Assembly (NCBI GenBank): GCA_013388735.1
Contig: JACAES010000030.1
Coordinates: 1 to 38,892 of the forward strand
DNA length: 38,892 bases
Direction: 5' to 3'
DNA from: Chloroflexota bacterium
GTDB lineage: Bacteria; Chloroflexota; Anaerolineae; Aggregatilineales; Phototrophicaceae
The position numbers were made by a program, and so were the translations under genes. Positions 32,919 to 38,892 of the stretch are shown here, piece by piece. The notes beneath the pieces were generated by a model. It was not told the origin of the DNA, searched no databases, and saw only the letters and a program-made list of their open reading frames with translations. Position 1 is the stretch's first letter. The number at the start of each line of letters is the position of its first letter.

Positions 32919-35402
32919 ATGGAAACATATGCGCAGTTAGTCCCACTTGTCGTACTCATCCCCCTGGTGGGGATGTTGATAAACGTGTTCTGGGGCGCGC
33001 GGCTGGGCGGCAGGTGGCCGGGCATCATCGGCTCGACGGCGGCCATCCTGGCTTTTATCGTCTCCGGCCTGCTTTATTTTTACCTCATCGGTAACGACTA
33101 CCGGGCGGTGGTCGTCAACCCGCCCTTTTTGAACGCCTGGATCAGCATCCCATCCGGCGATATGTTCATCCCCTGGCAGATGCGCGTAGACACCCTGAGC
33201 GTGACCATGATGCTGGTCGTCACTGGCGTGGGGTCGCTCATCCACATTTACGCCATCGGCTACATGCTGGGCGATTCGCGCTACGCCCGCTTTTTCGCCT
33301 ATCTCAACCTGTTCCTGGTTTTCATGCTGGTGCTGGTGACGGGCAACAACTTCTTGATGATGTTCGTCGGCTGGGAAGGCGTGGGCCTGTGTTCCTACCT
33401 GCTGATCGGCTTCTGGTTCGACAAAGCCAGGGGCGAGGGCTGGAAAAACAGCAACGCCGCCCGCAAGGCTATGATCGTCAACCGCATCGGCGACTTCGGC
33501 CTGCTGATGGGCATCTTCCTGATCTTCTGGACGTTCGGCACGCTGGACTACTTCACGCCGGGCGAGATCGCCAACCCGCACCTGGCCGAAGAACTGGCGC
33601 TGGAGGCCGAACACGCCGCCGAAGCGGAAGCGGCAGCCGTTGAAGGCGAGGCCGCGCCGGAAGGCGAGCAGGCCGCCGAGGGCGAAGTGGTAGCCGAAGC
33701 CGCCGTCATCGAAGGCGAGGCCGCGCCCGAAGGTGAGCAGGCTGTTGAAGGCGAAGGGGTGGCCGAAGCCGCCGTCATCGAAGGCGAAGAAGGGCATGGC
33801 GGCGAAGCAGCGGTTGTGTATACCAACAACGATCATATTCCTACCGAGATGCTTGGCGTGTTCGGCAAGACCGAGCGTCTGCTCGAAGAAGGCGGCCATA
33901 TCGTGAATTTTGGGCCGTTTTCGCTGCCGTTTGAAACGGTGCTGGTGCTGATTACCCTGTTCATGCTGGTCGGCGCGACCGGCAAAAGCGCGCAGATACC
34001 GCTGTTCATTTGGCTGCCGGATGCGATGGCCGGCCCGACGCCCGTCAGCGCGCTCATCCACGCCGCCACGATGGTCACGGCGGGCGTGTACATGATGGTT
34101 CGCAGCAACGTCTTTTATTACAACGCCGACCTGACCTCACTGATCGTGACGCTGGTCGGCGCGGGTACGGCGCTGGTGGCGGGTTTTATCGCCATCGGCC
34201 AGTGGGACATCAAGCGCGTGCTGGCCTACAGCACCATCAGCCAGCTTGGTTTTATGGTGGCGGCGGTGGGCATCGGCGCATACAGCGCGGCCATGTTCCA
34301 TCTGGTCACGCACGCCTTTTTTAAGGCGCTGCTGTTCCTCAGCAGCGGCTCGGTCATTCACGGCATGGAACACGGCCACCATCACGTCCACGAACACGGC
34401 CACGGCCACCACGACGACACACCGTTCGACCCGCAGGATATGCGGAACATGGGCGGCCTGCGTCGCAAAATGCCGGTCACGTACCGGGTATACCTCATCG
34501 GCACGCTGGCGCTGGCGGGCATCTTCCCCTTCGCCGGCTTCTGGTCGAAGGATGAAATCCTGGCCGACTCCTGGCTGGTGGGGCTGTTTGATAACAACGT
34601 CGGCGGCTATATCGCGCTGGGGCTGCTGCTGCTGGCGGCCTTCTTCACCGCTTTTTACATGTGGCGGCAGATGGAAATGGTCTTTTACGGCCAGCCGCGC
34701 ACCGAAGCGGCGGAACACGCCCAGGAGAGCGGGCCAGTCATGACCTGGCCGCTGGTGGGGCTGGCGATTTTGAGCGTCTTCGGCGGTTTTATGAACACGC
34801 CGGAAAACGTGCTGGGGCTGGACGGCATCTTCGGCGCGCATCGCTTCACCTATTTCCTGGAACACAGCGTCGTCCACGCCCACGCGGCGGAGTTCCAGCC
34901 GGTCATCGCGCTGGGTGCGCTGGCGCTGGCGCTGTTCGCGTTTTTCGCCGCCCGCACGATTTACGGCGCGGGACATGCGCTGGTGCGCGGCAGCCGCGAC
35001 CCGCTGGCCGTGCGCCCGGAAACCAGCCCGATCTGGCGGCTGGCGCACGCCCGCCTGTACTGGGATGAAACCTACTTCCGCCTGTTCGAGAACCCGTTCA
35101 ACCGGACGGCTAAATTCCTGGCCGATACGCTGGACTGGGCTTTCTGGCACGATTATTTCCACAACACCGTTCTGCGCAACGGCTTCGATGCGCTCGGCCA
35201 GTTTTTGAGCAAGCCGGTAGACCTGGGGCTGATTGATGGCATTGTCAACGGCATCGGTCGGCTGGCGCGCTGGCTGGCCGGCAGGCTGCGCGGCGTGCAA
35301 ACCGGCTACGTGCGGACGTATGCCGTGACGGTGCTGCTGGGCGTGGTGCTGGTGATCGTCATTTTGCTGCTGCCGCTGTTCACACAGGCCGGCGGCGGAT
35401 AA
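32919..35402 (+). CDS. nuoL: NADH-quinone oxidoreductase subunit L with acidic repeat and His-rich insertions
   Basis: Distal antiporter-like proton-pumping subunit. 827 residues, whereas about 610-670 is usual. Core motifs are FVGWEGVGLCSYLLIGFW, GKSAQIPLFIWLPDAMAGPT, PVSALIHAATMVTAGVYM and the WDIKRVLAYSTISQLGF segment. Between helix 6 (GIFLIFWTFGTLDYF) and helix 7, residues about 224-308 form a Glu/Ala/Gly-rich insert built on a 23-residue tandem repeat. A second loop near 483-497 is His-rich (HGHHHVHEHGHGHHDD) in place of the short usual loop. The C-terminal lateral helix region (about 690-827) is present and ends in a hydrophobic helix. ATG at 32919 after AGAGGGG. The repeat lies in a loop expected to face outward. 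Confidence 0.95.
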   Translation: METYAQLVPLVVLIPLVGMLINVFWGARLGGRWPGIIGSTAAILAFIVSGLLYFYLIGNDYRAVVVNPPFLNAWISIPSGDMFIPWQMRVDTLSVTMMLVVTGVGSLIHIYAIGYMLGDSRYARFFAYLNLFLVFMLVLVTGNNFLMMFVGWEGVGLCSYLLIGFWFDKARGEGWKNSNAARKAMIVNRIGDFGLLMGIFLIFWTFGTLDYFTPGEIANPHLAEELALEAEHAAEAEAAAVEGEAAPEGEQAAEGEVVAEAAVIEGEAAPEGEQAVEGEGVAEAAVIEGEEGHGGEAAVVYTNNDHIPTEMLGVFGKTERLLEEGGHIVNFGPFSLPFETVLVLITLFMLVGATGKSAQIPLFIWLPDAMAGPTPVSALIHAATMVTAGVYMMVRSNVFYYNADLTSLIVTLVGAGTALVAGFIAIGQWDIKRVLAYSTISQLGFMVAAVGIGAYSAAMFHLVTHAFFKALLFLSSGSVIHGMEHGHHHVHEHGHGHHDDTPFDPQDMRNMGGLRRKMPVTYRVYLIGTLALAGIFPFAGFWSKDEILADSWLVGLFDNNVGGYIALGLLLLAAFFTAFYMWRQMEMVFYGQPRTEAAEHAQESGPVMTWPLVGLAILSVFGGFMNTPENVLGLDGIFGAHRFTYFLEHSVVHAHAAEFQPVIALGALALALFAFFAARTIYGAGHALVRGSRDPLAVRPETSPIWRLAHARLYWDETYFRLFENPFNRTAKFLADTLDWAFWHDYFHNTVLRNGFDALGQFLSKPVDLGLIDGIVNGIGRLARWLAGRLRGVQTGYVRTYAVTVLLGVVLVIVILLLPLFTQAGGG
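33642..33792 (+). repeat. 69-bp tandem repeat encoding an acidic loop in nuoL
   Basis: Two 69-bp units (33642-33710 and 33711-33779) are nearly identical, followed by a partial third unit beginning GAAGGCGAAGAAG. Each encodes 23 residues with the pattern EGEAAPEGEQA, EGE and AEAAVI. Copy number may vary between strains, and the frame is kept because 69 is a multiple of three. Confidence 0.93.
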
Positions 35403-35414
35403 ATTCGAGAATAT

Positions 35415-35440
35415 GGTGGGGGCGGATTTTCGCCCCCGCC
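35415..35440. terminator. Strong GC hairpin in the nuoL-nuoM gap
   Basis: GGTGGGGGCG (35415-35424) and CGCCCCCGCC (35431-35440) form a 10-bp stem with one wobble and the loop GATTTT. It starts 13 bases after the nuoL stop. There is no T-run after it, so it is more likely an RNA stabiliser or processing point than a terminator. It differs from the GGGCGGGTT family. Confidence 0.5.
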
Positions 35441-35489
35441 GGGCTGATAGCTGTCGCGTCTTCAGACGACATCTTGAAGGGGAGTTTCT

Positions 35490-37061
35490 ATGGAAGCCGT
35501 CTCTACACCCACGCTGACCTCGGTGGTGTTGTTCATCCCGCTGGTGAGCATGTTTATCATCCTGTTACTGCGCGAGGACACGCAGAGCGAATACATCAGG
35601 TGGGGCGCGCTTATCGGCAGCCTGCTGACGTTCGCGGCCTCGATCCTGCTGTGGCTGAGCTACGACCCCGCCCAACCGGGGCTGCAAATGGCGCAGCGTT
35701 CCACCTGGATTGCGCTGTCGGCCACCGACGCCACCTATAACATCAGCTATTATGTCGGCGTGGACGGCCTGAGCCTGCTGCTGGTCATCCTGACCACGTT
35801 CATCATGCCGCTGGCGATCCTGTCCTCGTTCCGCTCACACGTGCTGGTGGAGCGCGGGCGCGAAAAGCTGTATTACGCCTTCATGCTGCTGCTGGAATGG
35901 GCGATGATCGGCGTGTTCGTGGCGCAGGATTTGTTCCTGTTTTACATCTTCTGGGAAGTGACGCTGGTGCCGATGTACTTCCTGATCGGCATCTGGGGCG
36001 CAGAGGAGCGTATTTACGCCGCCGTCAAGTTCTTCCTGTACACGATGGCCGGTTCGATTCTGATGCTGCTGGCGATTTTGTTCGTCGGCACGCAGGCGCA
36101 GTCCTTCGCCCTGCCGGACATCATCGCCAAAGTGCAGGCCAACCCCGACCTGTTCCCGTTCGGCGGGCTGTTCAGCACCCAGTCGTTCCTGTTCCTGGGC
36201 TTTTTGATCGCCTTCGCTATCAAAGTCCCGGTATGGCCGCTGCACAGCTGGCTGCCGGATGCTCACGTCCAGGCACCCACCGCCGGCTCGGTCATCCTGG
36301 CGGGCGTGCTACTGAAGATGGGAACTTACGGCATCGTGCGCTTCTGCCTGCCGCTGTTCCCGCAGGCCAGCATCGAATGGGCGCCGATTGTGTCCGTGCT
36401 GGCGATCATCGGCATCATCTACGGCGCGTGGGTCAGCTACGCGCAGACGGACGTGAAGAAGCTGGTCGCCTATTCATCGGTCAGCCACCTGGGGTTTGTG
36501 GTGCTGGGCATTTTCGCGCTCAATTCTCAGGGCATCCAGGGCGGCATTTTGCAGATGGTCAATCACGGCATCAGCACCGGCGGCCTGTTCCTTCTGGTCG
36601 GGATGCTGTACGAACGCCGCCACACAAAGGCCATGAGCGCCTACGGCGGCATCTGGAAAGTGATGCCCGTTTTCGGCGGCATCAGCCTGGTGATCGCCCT
36701 CAGCAGCATGGGTCTGCCGGGGCTGAACGGCTTCGTCGGCGAGTTCACCATCCTGCTCGGCACGTTCGGCAGCCCGTACCTGGGCTTCTTCTTCGCGCTG
36801 TTCGCCACCCTGGGCGTAATCCTGGCGGCGGTGTACATCCTGTATATGTTCCAGAAAGTCTTCATGGGCGAAGTGGACAAGGAAGAAAACAAAAACCTGC
36901 CGGCGCTTCACTGGCAGGAACTGGCCGTCCTCATCCCCATCGTGATCGTGATCTTCTGGATCGGCTTGCAGCCGGGGACGTTCTTCGGCGCGATGGACGC
37001 CAGCGTGAACCAGCTTGTCACCCAGGTCACAAGCGCCGCGTCGAACGTGGTGATGCGGTAA
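35490..37061 (+). CDS. nuoM: NADH-quinone oxidoreductase subunit M
   Basis: Second antiporter-like proton-pumping subunit. 523 residues, normal length. Motifs include the key glutamate in FYIFWEVTLVPMYFLIGIWG, KVPVWPLHSWLPDAHVQAPT, AGSVILAGVLLKMGTYGI and KKLVAYSSVSHLGFVVLG. Fourteen or so hydrophobic helices are spread along the chain. The ATG at 35490 follows GAAGGGGAG. Unlike NuoL it carries no unusual insert. Confidence 0.96.
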   Translation: MEAVSTPTLTSVVLFIPLVSMFIILLLREDTQSEYIRWGALIGSLLTFAASILLWLSYDPAQPGLQMAQRSTWIALSATDATYNISYYVGVDGLSLLLVILTTFIMPLAILSSFRSHVLVERGREKLYYAFMLLLEWAMIGVFVAQDLFLFYIFWEVTLVPMYFLIGIWGAEERIYAAVKFFLYTMAGSILMLLAILFVGTQAQSFALPDIIAKVQANPDLFPFGGLFSTQSFLFLGFLIAFAIKVPVWPLHSWLPDAHVQAPTAGSVILAGVLLKMGTYGIVRFCLPLFPQASIEWAPIVSVLAIIGIIYGAWVSYAQTDVKKLVAYSSVSHLGFVVLGIFALNSQGIQGGILQMVNHGISTGGLFLLVGMLYERRHTKAMSAYGGIWKVMPVFGGISLVIALSSMGLPGLNGFVGEFTILLGTFGSPYLGFFFALFATLGVILAAVYILYMFQKVFMGEVDKEENKNLPALHWQELAVLIPIVIVIFWIGLQPGTFFGAMDASVNQLVTQVTSAASNVVMR

Positions 37062-37142
37062 ACCGGTCAGCCGGAAACGGGGCGGGCGCTGCTGCACGCC
37101 CTTTGACGATGACGCCGTTTTGTTTATGGTCAGGGGTTAGCT

Positions 37143-38660
37143 ATGTTATTTGAAGTCCCAAGCCTCGAATCGCTGAACCTGGGGGTGACGCTGCCCGCCG
37201 TCAGCCTGGCGTTCGGCGTCTGCGTGCTGCTGCTGGCAGACCTGCTGCTGGTGCCAAAAGATCGCAAGGAAATCACGGCCTGGCTGGCCGTCGCGGGCGT
37301 GGCCGTCAGTTTCGTCCTCAACCTGTTCACCTTCAACAACACCGATAACGAGGCGTTCCTGGGGATGTTCGTGGCCGACAGTTTCACCGGCTTTATGAAC
37401 ATCGTCATCCTGCTGACGGCCTTCCTGGGCATCCTGCTCAGCAAGGACTACCTCAAACGGGCCGGCATCGAACGCGGCGAGTATTATACGCTGATGCTGA
37501 TGAGCGCCGCCGGCATGATGTTCATGGCGAGCGCCAATGATCTGGTGGTGGTGTTCATCGCGCTGGAACTGCTCAGCATTCCGCTGTACGTGCTGGCGGC
37601 CTTCCGCGTGCCGGATGTGAAATCCGAAGAAAGCGGCATGAAGTATTTCATCCTGGGGGCGTTTTCCAGCGCGTTTTTCGTCTACGGCGCGGCGTTGGTT
37701 TACGGCGCGACCGGCACGACCAGCCTGCCCGCCATCTTTAACGCGGTCGGCACGCTGGCCGAAAGCGGCGGCTCGTCGGCCTTTTTGCTGCTGGCCGGGG
37801 CCGGCTTAATCCTGGTCGGCCTGGGCTTCAAGGTGGCCGTGGTGCCATTTCATATGTGGACGCCGGACGTGTACGAAGGCGCGCCGACGCCGGTCACGGC
37901 CTTCATGAGCGTGGGCGCCAAAGCCGGGGGGTTCGCCGCACTGCTGCGGATTATGGCGATGTCGCTGCCGGCCTTTACGCTGGCGGACGGCCAGACCTTC
38001 GCCGCCTGGCAGCAGACCTTCTGGATTATCGCCGCGCTGACGCTCATCCTGGGCAACCTGGTCGCCATCGCGCAAAGCAACATCAAACGAATGCTGGCCT
38101 ATTCATCCATCGCCCACGCTGGTTATATCCTGATGGCAGTGGCGGCTTCCGGCACCATCGGCCTGACCGATGAAGCCACGCGGGCGGCGCTGATTTACCT
38201 GCTGGCCTATATGTTCACCAACCTGGGCGCGTTCGGCGTAGCCCTGGCGGTGGAACGCGACGACGGCAGCGGCACGAACCTGAACGATTTCGTCGGGCTG
38301 GCGAAAAACCGTCCTGGGCTGGCGCTGATGATGGCAGTCTTTATGTTAAGCCTGACGGGCATCCCGCTCACCGGCGGCTTCATCGGCAAGTGGTTCGTAT
38401 TTAAAGCCACGCTGGATGCCGGCCTGGTGGCGCTGGCGATCATCGGCGTGCTGACCAGCGTCGTCAGCGCGTTTTATTATGTGCGTGTGATCGTCAATAT
38501 GTACCTGCGCGACGGCGAGGCCGAAACCCCCGGCGAAACGCAGATGGTCAACTGGGCGGTGTACATCGCGGGCGCGGGGACGCTTATCATGGGCATCTTC
38601 CCCTTCCTCGTCACCGGCCTCAGCGATCTGGTGACGGTCGCTGCCAGCGTGGTTCGTTAG
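37143..38660 (+). CDS. nuoN: NADH-quinone oxidoreductase subunit N
   Basis: Third antiporter-like proton-pumping subunit and the last gene of the operon. 505 residues. Motifs are VVFIALELLSIPLYVLAAF with the conserved Glu, FKVAVVPFHMWTPDVYEGAP, VTAFMSVGAKAGGFAALLRI and NIKRMLAYSSIAHAGYI. The ATG at 37143 follows GGGGTTAG. An 81-base gap, without a palindromic repeat, separates it from nuoM. A terminator hairpin lies 29 bases past the stop. Confidence 0.96.
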   Translation: MLFEVPSLESLNLGVTLPAVSLAFGVCVLLLADLLLVPKDRKEITAWLAVAGVAVSFVLNLFTFNNTDNEAFLGMFVADSFTGFMNIVILLTAFLGILLSKDYLKRAGIERGEYYTLMLMSAAGMMFMASANDLVVVFIALELLSIPLYVLAAFRVPDVKSEESGMKYFILGAFSSAFFVYGAALVYGATGTTSLPAIFNAVGTLAESGGSSAFLLLAGAGLILVGLGFKVAVVPFHMWTPDVYEGAPTPVTAFMSVGAKAGGFAALLRIMAMSLPAFTLADGQTFAAWQQTFWIIAALTLILGNLVAIAQSNIKRMLAYSSIAHAGYILMAVAASGTIGLTDEATRAALIYLLAYMFTNLGAFGVALAVERDDGSGTNLNDFVGLAKNRPGLALMMAVFMLSLTGIPLTGGFIGKWFVFKATLDAGLVALAIIGVLTSVVSAFYYVRVIVNMYLRDGEAETPGETQMVNWAVYIAGAGTLIMGIFPFLVTGLSDLVTVAASVVR

Positions 38661-38689
38661 CCTCAGACAGCTTAACCTCACCCCTTGAC

Positions 38690-38719
38690 CCCCTCTCCAA
38701 AGGAGTGATTGGAGAGGGG
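38690..38719 (+). terminator. Probable terminator of the nuo operon
   Basis: CCCCTCTCCAA (38690-38700) and TTGGAGAGGGG (38709-38719) form a perfect 11-bp stem with an 8-base loop, followed by TTTG. It is the first hairpin after nuoN, so termination of the operon here is plausible; the T-run is short. Confidence 0.65.
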
Positions 38720-38760
38720 TTTGCAACGGTATATATAACCCTGGCGGCTTTTGTCAACGA

Positions 38761-38780
38761 CCAGCCGCTAAAACGGCTGG
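38761..38780. repeat. Small palindrome after the nuo operon
   Basis: CCAGCCG (38761-38767) and CGGCTGG (38774-38780) pair perfectly around CTAAAA. It lies in the 150-base gap between the nuo terminator and the next possible gene. It may be a second dispersed palindrome type, but only one copy is in the window. Confidence 0.55.
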
Positions 38781-38812
38781 CTTGTCCCTGACGCACTCGC
38801 ACGAGGTGGAGC

Positions 38813-38892
38813 ATGGCTCACTTTAACCGCATACGCCGTGTCGAGACAAAAGGCTGGTTGACTGGCAGCCCGACAAGCAGCAGAGCTTCGCT
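38813..38892 (+). CDS. Possible start of another gene (3' end outside window)
   Basis: An ATG at 38813 follows GAGGTGGAGC, a good ribosome site, and the frame stays open for 26 codons to the end of the window. The visible residues (MAHFNRIRRVETKGWLTG) match no family I recognise. The short length makes this uncertain. Confidence 0.4.
   Translation, partial: MAHFNRIRRVETKGWLTGSPTSSRAS

Noticed and set aside
35897..37153. 418-residue plus-strand frame overlapping nuoM
   Set aside because: Out-of-frame shadow of nuoM, Arg/Gly/His-rich with no hydrophobic helices.
38709..38737. Promoter TTGGAG-17-TATATA after nuoN
   Set aside because: The -35 lies inside the terminator stem and matches weakly; the AT-rich TATATATAA could be chance, so it is not called.
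1..38892. CRISPR array, phage or transposon island
   Set aside because: No regularly spaced direct repeats, no cas, integrase or transposase gene. The only tandem repeat is the coding repeat in nuoL.

Overview
The window is a GC-rich, densely packed bacterial chromosome segment. The gene content best fits a member of the Chloroflexota: multi-PAS/GAF histidine kinases, a Uma2 protein, a fused GlyQS, a dnaG-rpoD pair and a full 14-subunit nuo operon with enlarged membrane subunits. That assignment is inferred from gene style; no rRNA or other direct marker is present. I found no tRNA, rRNA, CRISPR array, insertion sequence or transposase. No stretch longer than 300 bases lacks a gene.

Layout. 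(1) 1-6018, plus strand: a sensor histidine kinase cut by the window start, a threonine synthase fused to two response-regulator receiver domains, a stand-alone receiver protein and a GNAT acetyltransferase, all closely spaced. (2) 6007-9082, minus strand: an ECF-type sigma factor and a one-helix membrane protein, a terminator-like hairpin, then fabH and a ROK-family kinase. (3) 9259-12267, plus strand: fused glycyl-tRNA synthetase, followed by a convergent NERD-domain superfamily I helicase (12298-14313, minus). (4) 14540-19904, plus strand: dnaG, rpoD, a Uma2 nuclease-like gene and a NUDIX-GNAT fusion. They face an exported nucleoside hydrolase (19953-20954, minus) across a bidirectional terminator. 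(5) 21174-38660, plus strand: nuoA-B-C-D-E-F-(small TPR-like gene)-G-H-I-J-K-L-M-N, a complete NADH-type complex I, with a promoter in front of nuoA and a probable internal promoter before nuoJ. (6) 38661-38892: terminator hairpin, a second palindrome, and the likely start of another gene cut by the window end.

The most unusual content lies in two places. In the nuo operon, NuoJ carries a roughly 220-residue insert resembling DUF4397 between its fourth and last membrane helices. NuoL has an acidic 23-residue tandem repeat in a loop, and NuoH has long extensions at both ends. By homology to complex I topology the NuoJ and NuoL inserts should both sit on the outer face of the membrane. In the first cluster, an amino-acid biosynthetic enzyme is fused in frame to two complete phosphoacceptor domains beside a histidine kinase, which suggests direct phosphorelay control of a metabolic enzyme. 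A dispersed GC-rich palindrome (core GGGCGGGTT/AACCCGCCC) occurs four times in intergenic gaps: once after rpoD and three times inside the nuo operon.
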